Source: Eucalyptus grandis
Taxonomy: Eukaryota; Streptophyta; Magnoliopsida; Myrtales; Myrtaceae
NCBI RefSeq assembly: GCF_016545825.1
Contig: NC_052618.1
Coordinates: 38,262,196-38,326,195, forward strand
Direction: 5' to 3'
DNA length: 64,000 nucleotides
How positions within the stretch are numbered: the first letter of the stretch is position 1; every line of letters begins with the position of its first letter. This document shows, one piece after another, positions 21,600-34,781 of the stretch. The notes under the pieces were generated by a model. That model was not told where the DNA came from. It saw nothing but the letters and a program-made list of their open reading frames with translations, and ran no database searches. The translations under genes were made by a program, and so were the position numbers.

Positions 21600-22262
21600 A
21601 TAACTAACAATAATAGAGAAGGATTACGGATGATCGAGAAGAATGGAGGGACGACGATCACGGAGGTAGCTGAAAGAAAACATCATTGTGATGCTGGGAA
21701 AGCTCCCAACCAAGAGGGAAGCTCTCACAGAGGAGAAAGAACCATATCTATGCTTACCTTCCTGAGCAAAAAAAAAACTTGATATCTCATTCTTTTTAGA
21801 ATATAAACACTAGCTAGAAATCTGATATATAAAGAAGTCCTGAACCTTAAAAATATATATAATTAAGTTTTAAAACTTCTTAATTGATGTAATCAAGTGT
21901 TTTGTGAACTCTGTCCACTTTAGTTAACAAAAAATACCTTTTTATTACTTCAACAAGATAGATGCCACTTGGAAAAAAAGAAAAAGGAAAAAAAAGGATA
22001 AGAATTAAATAAAAAAGGCTAAAAATCTAAAATTACTCTTCTCGGCCACCGGCCACCACCGCTTGGGGCCATGACCACTCTAGTTTCATGAAGCTCATAG
22101 CCACGGCCAACATGGGGTGCTTGAGTCATCAAGCTCGGCTATGACTGCTCGAGATTGATCGAACTTATCGCTATTAATCTCCGACCTAAGCATCTATAGG
22201 TCTGCGTTTGAACTTTCAACAACCTCACTTCACCATCTTTTTTTTTAACTCTTCACATTGAA
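21536..22262. repeat. Segmental duplicate of 39900-40590
   Basis: Long direct similarity to 39900-40590: gtagctgaaagaaaacatc, cattctttttagaatataaa and gccaccaccgc all recur in order. The earlier part, 21540-21600 (cctaaggcgatgaa), matches 38890-38950, so the second copy is split by about 950 bp of LTR-like DNA. Similarity stops near 22262, just before the Copia sequence. No coding function recognised. Confidence 0.75.
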
Positions 22263-22299
22263 GCAATACAAACAAAATGCACAAAAAAGATCGATGGAA

Positions 22300-22894
22300 G
22301 AAGATGAACCAAGTAAGGATGTGATATGCTTTCGGTACGAGACAAATGGACACATCATGCCAAATTGTCCTTTGTTGAAAAAGAAGAAAGAAAAGTATGA
22401 GAAGTACAAGATCTAAAAGTAGAAACTGAGGCTACACAAAATGTGAAGAGAGTGACAAGAAGTATGCAAACATCTGTTTGATGGCTTACTCAGACTGAGA
22501 CTCAAAATCTGACTCAAATATAGACTTTGAATCAGACAAAAAAATTGAGGTGAGTCATTTTGAAATTCCTATTAAAGTGTCCAAATACATCAATGAGCTT
22601 TGTTTGAACCTTAAATCCTTTCTTAAAAGGATCTCCGAACTGAAGAAGGAGAATTCTAAACTTAGACAAAAGGGTAGCTCTTGGAAAGAAAAGTTTGAAA
22701 GTTTACAAAATGATTCCCATAATTTGAAGGACGGTCGTGATTCTCTTTCCAAAGAAAATGAGAATCTCAAAAAGGAATTTTCAAACATTACTACAAAGTT
22801 TTCAAAAGGTTCGGAAACTTTAGAACACATTCTTTTCATTCAAATCCTTTATCACAATAAATCCGGTTTGAGTTTTAATAAAAAAAAAAAGTGA
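22300..22894 (+). pseudogene. Copia gag C-terminal part
   Basis: A zinc-knuckle remnant reads CFRYETNGHIMPNC near 22338-22380, with the second cysteine of the CX2CX4HX4C pattern replaced by tyrosine, followed by a lysine-rich tail. A stretch around 22550-22894 is strongly coiled-coil (LKKENSKLRQKGSSW, LSKENENLKKEFSN). This layout is usual for gag of SIRE-type elements. Stops separate the parts. Confidence 0.7.
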
Positions 22895-23188
22895 TCTTTT
22901 GATTGATTTTCCAAAAGTCAATGAGAGACTTAGATAGAAACCTCCTAGACTCACTTAAAAGAATCATTTCTAAAGAGTTTTTACAAAATCCATTGGTCAA
23001 AGTGCTCTTAAATTTTCTAAGTATGGAGACTCATAACATTTTAAGAATAAATGTCTTACAGTTTGGAGACCTATTAAGAAGAATTGGGCAAAAAGAGTTT
23101 TTTACCTCTAACTCTTCAAGACCTAGGAAAATTTGGGTACTAAAGAAAGTTTAAGACTATTCTTTGATTGTAGATTACCATAAAAGGG

Positions 23189-24374
23189 ATGAGCAAATGG
23201 TACTTGGATTGTGGATACCCTAGGCATGTGACAGGAGACTCAGGCAGTTTCATCAAACTTGAAAAACAAAAAGGAGGAAGTGTTTCCTTTGGAGAAAATA
23301 GCAAAGGAAGAATTGTTGGACAGGGAACAATGAAGATTGGCAGCTTGATCATCAACAATGTTTCCCTAGTAAAAGGTCTTTATTTCAACTTTCTAAGTGT
23401 TAGTCAACTATACGATATAGGGTTTAGAATCAACATTCAAGAGAATATTTGTTCTAGAATCAACCACATCTTCTCTCGATCTTTTACTGGTGAAAGGCAT
23501 GGCAACATATACCTTCTGGACATAAATATAGAAAGCTCTTAATGCCCAATCTCAATTCAAGATGAAGCAAACCTATGGCATCGCAAGTTAGGGCACATAA
23601 GCATGAAGCAAATTGCCAAGCTATCTTCCAAGAAGCTATTTCGCATTCTTCCAAGAGTGGTTTACCAAAAGACTGAGCTATGCACCGCATGCATTTTAGG
23701 AAAATAGGTTAGGAATTCATTTAAATCTATAAACTATGTTTCCACTAATCGTGCTTTATAGCTCCTTCATATGGATCTCTTTGGACATACTAGAACTCAA
23801 AGCATTGGAGATAAGAAATATGATTTGGTGATTGTGGATGATTACTCAAGGTTTACATAAGTTTTCTTTTTGGCAAATAAAGTAGAAGTTTTGTCTTATT
23901 TTTCAAAATTTACTAAAAAGATTTAGAATGAGAAGGGCTATGCAATTTCAAGTATCAAAATAGACCATGGGGAGAATTTGAAAATCAAGATTTATGAGCT
24001 TTTGTGATGAAAATGATTTTCAACATATTTTCTCATCTCCTTACATTGTAGAACAAAATGTAATTGTAGAAAAGGAAAAATCGGTTTTTACAGGAAATAG
24101 CTAGAACTCGTTAATTGAAAACAAAGTCTCTTATCGCTTTTGGTCGAAGTAGTGTCAACCGCTTGCTACATAATTAACGAGTATTTACGAGGCCCATTTT
24201 AGAGAAAACCCCTATGAGATTTACAAAGGTAGAAAACCAAATATTTCTTATTTTCATATTTTTCGCTGTAAATGTTTTATCTTAAAAAATGCAAATGATC
24301 ATTTAGGTAAGTTTGAAGAAAAGTCAGATGAAGGGATATCCCTTGGATACTCTACAACAAGTAAGGCATACACA
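23189..24374 (+). pseudogene. Copia protease and integrase remnant
   Basis: WYLDCGYPRHVTGD near 23197 is the aspartic protease site with the usual D-S-G changed to D-C-G. GAG-pre-integrase follows (LWHRKLGHISMKQIAKL with histidine pair and CTACILGK), then the integrase core start (HMDLFGHT, VDDYSRFT, KIDHGENL). Multiple stops occur after CILGK. The sequence SKAY at 24357-24371 is where the TIR element has entered. Confidence 0.75.
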
Positions 24375-25312
24375 GGGTGCATTTAAGAAGGCTTTCGGGG
24401 AAAGTCTTTGAGAAAATGCAAAGACCCTTGAGTTAAAGGAGTTTTCAGAATGCAAATTGTATTTGGTAAATCGTATTTGTGAAAGTCCATTGTGAAGTAT
24501 TTTTGAGTAAAATAATGTTTGGACAAATTAAATTTGCAAAAGACTTTTGTTATTAAAACAAGAAAAAAAAAAGTTGGCCAACCAAGGGTTTGGCCGGCGA
24601 CTGCCAGTGAAGAGCTAACAGTTTTTGGTGAAGGGTAGGCGGTCCGACGAGGGGCAAGCAATGCGGTGAAGGGGAGGCGTCCGGCTAGGGTCGTCGTGTG
24701 AAGGACGCGGCATAGCGAGGGTCGCTGAGACCCCAATCGCGCGATCTGGTCGCGATTTGGGTTGCAAGATCCGGGTTGTGGCGACCCTCACCAGATAGTC
24801 GTGCGACCCACCATGTTGCGACCTCCATGTGGAGGTCGCCGGGGCCGCACGATCTGGTCGCCATGACCCAGATCGTGCGACTAGATTTGGGTTGCCATGA
24901 CCCTCGCCTTGCCACGTCCTCCGCTCAGCAACCCTCGTCGGAAGGTCACGGGACCCTAGTCGAACCACCTTCCCTTCACACACTGCCTGCCTTTCACCAA
25001 CGACCATGTGTAGATACTGGTCGTGTTCAGTAGAGAGAAGGGAAGAAGATGAAGATGATGAATAGTTATTGGGAGTAAAACCGGAAAAATAAAATATTAG
25101 TGAGGACAATTTTGAGAGAATATTTTCACTAGCCTTGAAGGCCGAATGCCGAAAAGCCCAAGGCAACCTTTAACCAGCTTTGGGCTTTTAGCCTTTTGAA
25201 GGCTTGCATTTGGCAAAGGCAAGTCAAAAAAAATTTGCCAAACACCAAGTATTTGGCTCAAAGGCCTTTACACACCCAAGGGGCTTTGGGAAGATAGTTC
25301 CCAAACGCACCC
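24375..25312. mobile_element. TIR element inside the Copia pol gene
   Basis: The element begins gggtgcattt and ends as the complement of gggtgcgttt, so the first ten bases match at nine. Removing it restores the Copia reading SKAY followed by IFNEN. The flanks aca and ata may be a mutated 3-bp target duplication. The core (24590-25030) is GC-rich between AT-rich arms, as in the elements at 13015 and 37937. It encodes no recognised protein; the 183-residue minus-strand frame over the core is compositional. Confidence 0.65.
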
Positions 25313-25659
25313 ATAATCTTCAATGAGAACATTTAGATTGTTAAAGAATCAACGAACATTAGATTTCAAGAAGTTTACTAGAATCAATAAGATCAGACTC
25401 AGCTTGAAGAATCTGAGTTAGTTTTGAACTTAATAATGTCTTAACCTTCCAAACAAAACCTGCATTCTATTGAACAAGATCTAATTGAAGAAAAGTAGGA
25501 AGAATTAGCTAAGATTGAGACTCAAGAGTCTCTTGCAAGAAAGGACAAATTCAACAAAAATTGGAAACATAAGTCAAGTCATTCTCAAGATCTCATTATT
25601 GGCAATATAAAAGAAGGAATTTGCACCAATTCCAAAGGTAAGGAATACTCAAATGCTGT

Positions 25660-27285
25660 AAGGAATACTCAAATGCTCTAGCACTTATTTCTAAAGTAGA
25701 GCCGAAGGGAGTAGAAAAAGCTTTGTCTAATGAAAGTTGGACAAAAATAATGCAAGAAGAACTTTGGCAATTCAAGATCAATGGTGTTTGGGAATTGGTT
25801 CCCAAACCAAGAGGAAAGTCTATAATTGGAATTAAGTGGGTATTTAGAAACAAGATGGATGAAAATGGTAAGGTAACCAGAAATAAGCAAGGTTCGTGGC
25901 AAAAGGATATAAACAAAAAGAAAGAATAGACTATGATGAAACCCAAGCACCGATAGCCAAGTTAGAAACCATAAGGCTATTACTTGCTTATGCTTGTTTT
26001 CATAACCTTAAGCTATTCCAAATGGATGTCAAAAGTGTCTTCCTCAATGAATTCATCCAAGAAGAAATCTTTGTGGAACAATCACAAGAATTTGAAGATC
26101 CTAGAAAGACAGACTTTGTCTACAAACTAAATAAAGGTTGATACAGTTTAAAGCAAGTATCTTGTGCTTGATACGAAAGACTAAGTAAGTTTTTGATGAG
26201 TAATGAATTAAAAAAAGAACAAGGTATGGTCGACACTACTTTATTTATCAATAAAGACGGTAAAGACTTCTTACTTGTCCAAATATATGTAGATGATATC
26301 ATCTTTGATTCTTCTAATGAATTTCTATGCAAGAAATTATCCAAGTCTATGCATAAAGAATTCAAAATGCGCATGATGGGAGAATTGACTTTCTTTCTGT
26401 GTCTACAAATCAAGCAATTCAAAGAAGGAACCTTCGTCTATTAAGAGAAATATGCCTAAGACATTGACAAGAAGTTTGGAATGAAAAATTACAAGAAGAC
26501 TAAGACTCCTATGTTGAGTTTCTCCAAACTTGATAAAGATGAAGGTGGTAAGAAAGTGGACCAAAAGACCTACAAAAGTATGATTGGTTTTGTTCTCTAT
26601 CTTACTACTTCTCATCCTAATATTCTATTTAGTGTGTGCATGTGTGTTAGATTTCAAGCTAATCATAGAAAATCACATTTCAGTGTTGTTAAACGTATTA
26701 TCAAATAAATTGTCACTAATCCTAAGTTAGATTTGTGGTATCCAAAATGAGAAGACTTTACTTTACTTGGATACTAAGACGCTGATGGCCGGTTATAGAG
26801 TTGATAGGAAAAGTACCTCAGGGATATGCTAACTTTTGGGATGGATGTTAATATCTTGGTTTTCAAAGAAATAGAACATTGTAGTTCTCTCAACCACAGA
26901 AGTAGAATATGTTGTTCTTGAAAATTGTTGTTCTCAAATTCTATGGATTAGACGACAACTAAGAGGCTTTGGAGAAGAAGAGTCCTGTACCGAAATCATA
27001 TGCGACAATACAAGCACAATCAATCTCATTAAGAATCCCATTCTCCATTCAAGAGTGAAGCACATTGAAATTCCACATCATTTCATAAGAAATCATGTGC
27101 AAAATGCTGAAATTATTATTTATTCTATTGATTCAAAGAATCAAACAATATATATTTTCACCAAGTCCCTGGAGAATGGTACGTTTGAATTATTTGTGAA
27201 AAATTGCATATTACGTATACATTTGGTTAAAGTTTATACAAGCCAATATCAAGAGTATAATTTTCTAGAAGGAACATCATTCTAG
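25660..27285 (+). pseudogene. Copia reverse transcriptase and RNase H remnant
   Basis: Reverse transcriptase segments in order: WTKIMQEELWQFKINGVWEL near 25740, GIKWVFRNKMDENGKVTR, QMDVKSVFLNEFIQEE, and the catalytic YVDDIIFDSS near 26288. RNase H follows with GYxDAD-like sequence near 26770, STTEVEYV, ICDNTSTINLIKNP and HIEIPHHFIRNHV, ending in FTKSLENGTFE. Frameshifts near 25890 and stops near 26140, 26442 and 26706 disable it. Confidence 0.8.
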
Positions 27286-27639
27286 AAGCATGCTCAAACT
27301 CATGTACATGTATTACTATAATTTAAATTTTGGCATGTAACTTTCTTTCCTTAACAAATAGATATGAATTTTTTTATTTATTAAAATTTTTATTTGCATT
27401 TTAGAGTTATTCGAAATTTTTGTTTATTTTCCATTATTTCCTAATTTTTATTATTAGCTCAAAAATTTCCAAAGTTTCGTTATTTGCCAAATTTATATTT
27501 AATCTCTTTCTTGCGCCCTTTCATTTGCCCCTTTTTTATTTCCTTTACTAATCTTCTCTCTCTATTTTCACAACTTCATTCCTCTACCAACCCTAAACTT
27601 TGAGCAATTAGTCTCACTTTCTTCGATCAATCCTTCTCT

Positions 27640-29850
27640 CGATCACTTTCAAAAACACTCTGGCCATCGTGTTGTCGAAGTCCTCCAAGTTCGTCTTGGT
27701 CTCCTTTCAACGAAAATCCTCTCCATCACTAGTAGAGGGCCTCAATCCGTAAGAGACAAGCAAACCCATTTCGATCTCACTAGTGATGAATCTCTAAGAA
27801 GTTCAACCACCCTCAGCAGAAGAAGAAGTGACTCAAGCAGCAAAAACTCCTCTTTTGATAAGAAAACCCAATGTTCTTCTTAAGCATTATGAAATTCTAA
27901 AGAAGGGAGGGACTACTCTAGAGTTTATCACCGATTTCCTAAAAGAAACAATTATGGGAATGAGATGATATTTCTATGAGCAATGGAAAATATGGGTTTA
28001 GTGAAACTTGGAAGGGTGATGGAGGAATTTATAGCTTAAACCCTAATTTGAGGACTAGGTTGGAAAGTCAGGTAGAGGGTAAGAAAGAAGATGATGGTGA
28101 GCATTTTTTTAAAAAATTTCAACCTAAGTTTGGAATCGCTACTGGTGTGAAAGTTCGAAGGGGAAATTATTTCGGTCTAAGGAGTATAATGAGATTTATG
28201 CACAAATGCTGAACGGGGAAATTATTAATCATAGAACGGTCAACTTTGATTTTCTGAAAACCATTAGAATCCCTCTCCGAGAGAAGTTTGCTAGATTGCA
28301 AATGGAGAACTTTTGCCTAGTATCGCCTGATGCATACCTATAACTCACTACATAATTCTAGTCGAATTTATCTATTCTATCTCTCACACACATTCAGTTT
28401 ACTTTGCTTGAAAATGCATTTGATGTGGATGTATATTTGCTGGCTAACATTTTGGGTGTAAAAAGTTGTGAATTTATGCTCATTAATGTTTCCTTTGCAG
28501 ACATTACTAAGTTTCTGGTCAAGAACAAGTTTTCAAGGGCAACATAACTTACTCAAGGCTGTGCAACTTTCAACATTCTACTTCACAAGATAGTGATAAA
28601 TTGCATCAAACCCAAGGCTGCATCAAAAATAGATGTTTCCAACTTTGAAGCCAAGATTATGTGGGCCATTGAGAATGGAGTTGCCTTTTCTCTGCCACAC
28701 ACTATTCTGTTACATATATATAGAACAGTGATGAAAGAGAAAGGCCAACTTTTTTATGGAGCCTTAGTGACCAGATTGTTCCAACATTTCCAGATTCAAC
28801 TCCTTTCAAGTCTCTATTCCAAAATTCTTTCTTCTATGTAGATTGGTTCAAAATGATCTCTGAAATGAGATTGAAGGAAATCCATATGTTTGGGAGCACA
28901 TGAAGAAAGAGTTAGTTAGTTCTCCCAAGACTAGCACAACAACTGAGAAAAAGAGAAAGGAAAGGATGTAGACTCAAGGACTCCGAAAAGAAGGAGACCT
29001 GTCCTCTTGTTGAGAGATGAAGTCGAGGATGAAGATGAAGAGGAGACTCTTTTTGACACAGCAGCAAATATTACTATGACAGACCCAGTTACACGCGTGG
29101 CTGAATTTAAGGAAGAGGCTAAAGATAGTACGAAGGAAGATGAAAGTGAAGAAGAGGAAGTAGATGAAAAAGAAAGAGAAGAGGAAGACAAAGAAAGTGA
29201 TGAGGACGAAGAGGAGAATGAGAAAGCAGGAGAAGATGTTGCTGAAGATGATACTACAAGAGATGATGATGGAGAAAATGAAGAGGGAAATGACCAACAC
29301 AAAGATGCTAGGGATGCACAGATAGGTTAAACAAGAAGGTGGAGACCCTAACATTTAGGGTGAAGGCACATATGCAGGGAGTCTCTGAGAAAACTCCTCC
29401 ACAGATGCACGTTGAAGGGCAAAATTTTAGTGAGACTTAAGTCAGTTGATCATCACTTAATGTAGAGAACATTTATGCACCTTATTTCCCTAAAGATTTT
29501 GTTCGAGATTAGGAAAGACATGCTGATGTTTAGGGGAGCAACGCACTTTAAAGGTACAATTTAATATTCCTCCCATATAGTGTGCATAAGTTAGTGCTCA
29601 GACAGAACCGGATGCCAACTATCCTCGGATTGTTCGGCTCCTTATGGAGATTAAAGCATAGTAGTATGGCATAAAGGTTAAAATCCAAAAGTTGCATGCT
29701 TCTCTTGATGAAAATGTACAAACCATCAACCAGCAAGCTATCTAGAACATGGCTAAGTTTGAGAATGCTTTTGGCAAATGCATGGTAAAGCTTGAGGAGA
29801 CTATGCAGAACATGGAGTATTTCCATCTTGTCCACATTCCTAGAAACCCT
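27640..29850 (+). pseudogene. Third (env-like) ORF remnant downstream of Copia pol
   Basis: After an AT-rich leader, several plus-strand frames appear to be one decayed coding region: EILKKGGTTLEFITDFLKE near 27885, FDFLKTIRIPLREKFARLQM near 28250, LLANILGVKSCEFML, NCIKPKAASKIDVSNFEAKI near 28600, a very acidic EEDEED-type stretch (29007-29330), and a coiled-coil C-terminus near 29670-29850 (QKLHASLDENVQTINQQ). Its place after RNase H and its acidic plus coiled-coil end resemble the env-like ORF of SIRE elements. I saw no signal peptide or fusion peptide, and homology is inferred from architecture only. Confidence 0.45.
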
Positions 29851-30440
29851 TGACTTTTGATAATCTTTATCTCATCATTTTTTTATTTTTTTTGGTCGTA
29901 TAAACTTTTGGTGTGTTTTTATATTGGCTTGAAGTTTTTGGTTTGATATGTAGATATTTTAAGACCCTATTGTTACTGACAGAAACAGGGAGACTTATGC
30001 AAATCAAATGGGTATATTATGAGCCTAAACATTGCGCAGGTTCTGGACATTAAAAACTGGTAAATCAAATGGATATGTTCTGAGTCTAGGTGAACTAGTA
30101 CATTCTAGTCATAAAGTCTGAACGATTAAAAGGGTAAATTTCTGGCTTGATAATAGCTCATAGAACAAAAGAACATATCCGATAATGAACGGACTTACAA
30201 ATATACAGATTTAGTAATGGACAAAATCAACAGATGAGCGGATTCAATGAGAGTTAGATTCGAATTTAGTAAAGTTTGCCTAAACCAACAAATAGACTTA
30301 TGAATGAACAAATTCACAAGTTGGTAGATTCAACAAGTGAACAGACTCATTAATGAACAAATTCGAGTAGACTCACAAATAAACAGATTCCATCTTAAAA
30401 AATTTCAGCAGAAACAAGTGAAACAAATAGATTTTAATTG

Positions 30441-30683
30441 GTAGAATTCCAACAGAACGAAGCGGAATGAACATGTAATGAGTTATCGAGAGAAAGATGG
30501 CAGAATGGCCAGATTCTAACTACGCAGAATGGAGTAGAAAGAAGCAGAACAAACATGCGATAAGTCATCAAGATAAATAAGATAGAATGGTCATATTCTA
30601 ACTACCTATAATAAGGTAGAAAGAAGCAGAACAAATATGCAATAAGTCATCAAGACAAAAATGGTAGAATGGCCAAATTCTAA
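30441..30683. repeat. Tandem repeat, about 82-93 bp, three units
   Basis: Units start at 30441, 30534 and 30616, each containing gtagaa..aagcagaac.aa, an AT-rich middle and agaatggcca.attctaa. The last is truncated where a TIR-like end begins. More degenerate related words (aacagattc, aatgaacaaattc) extend leftwards to about 30180. Confidence 0.75.
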
Positions 30684-31040
30684 GGCTGCGCATGACAACA
30701 CTTCTTGGCTAGGGAGTAGTTCTTTTTTTTTTAAGAAATACTTCTTTTCTATTTCTATTATGGGGAACAATTTCTGTGTAAAAAAAACTCGTTTGATAAC
30801 TACACAAAATTTTTACTCTAGAAATTGAAAAAGAATAGAAATCCATTTGGTAAAAAACAGTTTCTTTTTTATACTTATTTGTTTTTTTATTATTTTTGCC
30901 GGCCGATCGCCGCCGGATGCCGTCGCCGGCCGATTGCTGCCCGCCGCTACACGTCGCTGTTGGCCGACCGCTGGCCGCCGATGCCGCCACCGATCGCCGC
31001 TGCACAGTCCATCGGCCACCGGCCGCCATTCCATCTTTTA
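30684..31040. mobile_element. Truncated TIR element, left end only
   Basis: It begins TAA|GGCTGCGCATGACAACA, close to the left end of the element at 37937 (TAA|GGGCACACATGACAATA), continues through an AT-rich arm and into a GC-rich core (30895-31030). No matching right end was found up to 31870, so it appears cut off. Confidence 0.5.
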
Positions 31041-31867
31041 AAATTTTCTCTTATTTAATGAAACCTAATATATATGCAATGCAACGATGTACAAAAATGT
31101 ATCCATAATATCATGACATGCAATGTGTAACCTAATATGTAAACTATATGTTATGCGATGTTACTTATGTGACCTAATCTAATGACGGATAGATATTACT
31201 GCAACTATCCTGATATGTCACATGTTCAAATGATCCTAAGCATGTAGTGACTAAATGATGTGCAATGAATGACCTAATTCTACATGACAAACATGATATT
31301 TTTTCTTTTTCTTTTCTTTTCAATTAAAATTCGAAATTAAAATCACCCACTAATTAAACATGCAATTTAATTAGGGAAAAAAATCTAAGATCCTAAAGCA
31401 ATGTTTTTGGTATTTTTTATTTTAAAAATTCGGAATAATAAAGAACCAAATCTAAACGTACAATCTAGCCTAAAACAAGTAATATTCTATCAAGAACCAA
31501 ATCTAATTCAAAGATATTTTTTGGGTTTTCTTTCTTAAGGAAAGCAATCAAATAATGGATAGATATTTAATTAAATAATATAATCCACAATCTTATGTTA
31601 TCTACCTCAATGAGGACACGAAATAAACTAACGATCATATTCAAGTAGCTATGGATAGTGATGTAAGGTTGATCCATTCAAATTTGGAAACAAGTAAATT
31701 AACGATTGTATCCAAATGATTGTGGATAGGATTTAAGATTTTATGAACCCCAAGCATTGTATCTGATAGTTAGAGATTGAACGGTCATCCAAGTACATTG
31801 TTGAGTTAGGAAAGTTTCTTAACTTGAGGTATTTTAGGATTTTGTGGATACTATATTATTGAAGTAA
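31041..31867. other. AT-rich intergenic DNA
   Basis: No gene or clear element. It contains diverged direct repeats near 31615-31740 (aacgat.atattcaa/aaacgattgtatcca with gtggatag). Confidence 0.35.
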
Positions 31868-34781
31868 ATGTCTGTTGACACCTAAATTTTGGTGACCCTT
31901 TTAATTATTAGTTGCATTAAAAAATTAGGGATTAATTTTAACCCCAAAAAAATAATAGTTAATTAATTAATTGCATAGCATATAGTTTTAGGTGCATTTT
32001 ATTTTAATTTGCATTTTTTATTTATTGGAGCATTGATGGATGGGTTCGAATTAATGTTTCTGAGCTTAAATTGACAAGTCGGACTAAGCCCGTGAAATGA
32101 GCAAATTAGCCCAAGCCCATTGTTTTTTTAAATCAATTATCTTGTGAAAAATTGAAATTTGATGCAATATTCTGATGATTTTTTTGAAGATTGAGAAAAC
32201 CGCATTGCAATCTCATCTTTATCAATAGGCAATAAAATCATTAGAGATATTCATGAGATAAGGAAAATAAGAAGATTTTGGGTGATCGGGAGGTTATAGA
32301 TTATCTTCGTGTATATTGAAAAAACGAGATAAAATATTCTACGAAGATTACCTATTTTCACCTATAAAAAGCAATCGGGTATGTGGAGATAGGGGGGCTT
32401 CTCTAGAGAAAAAATTCAGAATAGAAAGGAGAAAGAGAAGAAAATTTTCCTGCAGAAAGTACACAAGGAAAAAGTAAAAGAGAGAAGTGAGTTTGAGGGG
32501 GAAGCTGCCGAAACAGTAAAGGTTGATTTGACCTTTACTGTTCATCATCTTCCCCAAATCGCTGCCCCACTTCTGCAATTTCGTTTTCAGCCGAGATCCG
32601 ACGACACCGGAGCCCTCGCCGCTCACCCTCCTTTTGGAGTGTCCGTCCGCGAGCACCCACGCCGGCCCTGTCGCCGGCGCTTTTAGCCAGGTTTCTGCTG
32701 CTGCCTCGCCAATCCGCGTGCTCCGCCTCATCTCCAATCCGCGCTGGTTCGTGACGCCGGAGCCACTCCTCACCCGCCGCCGCTGCAACTCGCGGAGACC
32801 CCGACGCGCCGACCGTGCGTTGCACCGGCACCGTGACGCCAGCCTCCAACGCAACGCCGCCCCTGCTCAGCCCGCACTGACCCGCGACGACCAGGTGCCC
32901 CTGCAGCTGCTACCGCCTCGCCTTGGTTGCTCGCCAGCCCTTCGTTCGTGACGCCCAGTAGCTGCGCTCCACGTCCTCGCGTCGCCTGCAGCCGCCCTTG
33001 CCGGAGCCACTCGCCGGTGCCCTACTTCGCCGAGGTCCCTTGCCGGCGTCAATCTTCACTGCCCCGCGCCAGACGCCCACCTGCCTTGCCTCGCCGGAGT
33101 TCCCCTTGCCGGACCGACGACTTGCTGCCCCTGAAGATCCACGAGCAAGGTTTTAGGAAAAAAACAAAAGGAAGAAAAAGGAAAAGAAATTAGGTAGTTT
33201 TATTTCTATTTTTCTATTTGTTTTATTTATTTGTTTTATGTTTTGGGGTGATCTTTATTTTATTGATTTTGTAGGTATTATCCACATGATATTCCCTAGA
33301 ATTATTGTAATTACTAATTTGATCCGTAAGAATTCGGATCATTTTTTTATTATAATAATTTCTGGGATTTGTCGATAGTATTTTAAGTGTTGAATCAATA
33401 TAACTATTAATTTGATCCGTAAGAATTCGGATCAGATTTTAGTTATTTTGAACTCTTTGTTGTGATAATTAGGGTTAGGATAATCGTTAATTTAACCTTG
33501 TGAGACAACATGTTATTTTTTCGGTTATTTTGATCCTTTATTTGATTGCATATCTTGATTGTTTAGATTTACTGTTTAATTGATAATGGTTTGTTTTGGA
33601 GAATCACTAAAAAATCCAAAAAAATTGAATTAGGATTCAGTTTGTTTTAGAATATTTCTTGTTATCTTGCATAGCTAGGATAGGGATTTTAGTTCGAAAA
33701 ACAATAAAAAATGCATTAATTTAAGATTTTAGTTGCGTGTTTAATTACGTGGTAATTTTAAATTTTGAATTTTAAATAAAAATAAAAGATAAAAAAATCA
33801 TGCATATGTCATGTAGAATTAGGGCTTGCTCTGCACGTCATTGCATATTAGATCAATTACATGTTAGATTAAAATAATATCTTAGTTTAAATTAGGATTT
33901 AATGTGACTTGATCCTTAGTTTAAATTAAATAGAATTTTAATCTAGCTAGATCATTTTTGCATTTTTAAATAGAAATATCAAATGCATGTCATGTAGGTT
34001 CATTTAATTAGAACTTCCTCGTCATTAGACTAAATCATTTAATAAATGTCGCATGATATATAACTCGCGTGCTAAATTATATGCGGCATGTCATCTTAGT
34101 TTAAATAATTTTGTATGTCATTGCATCGCATTGCATGTCATTAGAATTAGGTCATTTAGATGGCATTTAATTATTGCATTTCTTCATGTCATATAGTTTA
34201 GGTCATGCTACCATGTCATCTTAGATGCATTGCATAAGTCATGATTTTCATTAAATAAAATGAAAACAAAAAATGAAATTGCGTGTTAATTAGAAATCAT
34301 ATCTAGGGTCAGCTCGATGTGAATTCGATTTAACAATGCAGATGCTTTCGTTGCTCCTAGGTATGTTTTGCAATATTTAATTGCTTTCTTGAGTGTTAAA
34401 TTGGTGGTATGCGCACATGTATGATCACCTCACATGTTAGGAAGTTAGTTTAAAATCAATTCAATTGCCAAACATTTTTGAAAATGAAAAGAATGGTACC
34501 AAAAGGGCATTAGAGAAATCTAATGTAATCAAGTCCCCGTACCCTTAGTCTCTGATTCGTAGGAGTAACGTAATTCTCCCATTATTTTACTTAGGTGTCT
34601 AATCGACCTACCATAAACTGATTAGTGGCGACTCCTAAATAAAATCAATTTGCATGTTAAGAATTCAAACCTAAGTCGCGACTGGTATGGGCTTGGGAGA
34701 GCCCGAGTTAAGTTTAGACTTAACAATCCATTAGCCAAACTCTAGGTGGTTCATAACCGAAAAATTGGTCGCGACAATGTC
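31868..34781. mobile_element. Solo LTR (2904 bp) with 5-bp target duplication
   Basis: The element 31873-34776 starts TGTTGACACC and ends GGTCGCGACA, flanked by perfect ATGTC on both sides (31868-31872, 34777-34781). Inside are a TATA-like cctataaaaag near 32364, a GC-rich leader (32560-33130), then AT-rich DNA. The phrase tttgatccgtaagaattcgg occurs twice about 75 bp apart (33380-33436). A second copy of similar length and identical layout is at 51619-54503. No primer-binding site, coding domain or second LTR lies between the ends, so solo LTR fits best; a non-autonomous element with short LTRs is less likely. Confidence 0.82.

Larger units (their letters stand above)
22280..30440 (+). mobile_element. 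Degenerate Copia retrotransposon, SIRE-like
   Basis: Gag, protease, integrase, reverse transcriptase and RNase H remnants follow in Copia order on the plus strand, then an additional open region downstream of pol, the arrangement of SIRE/Maximus elements. No 5' LTR or primer-binding site is seen: the internal sequence starts abruptly after a segmental duplicate. A clear 3' LTR is also not identified; 29985-30440 (starting gacagaaacaggg) is the most likely purine tract/LTR remnant. Many stops and frameshifts show it is old. A TIR element splits it at 24375-25312. The right end is uncertain. Confidence 0.75.

Noticed and set aside
29007..29330. Stand-alone acidic 107-residue gene
   Set aside because: It is contiguous with the decayed third ORF of the Copia element and extremely low in complexity.
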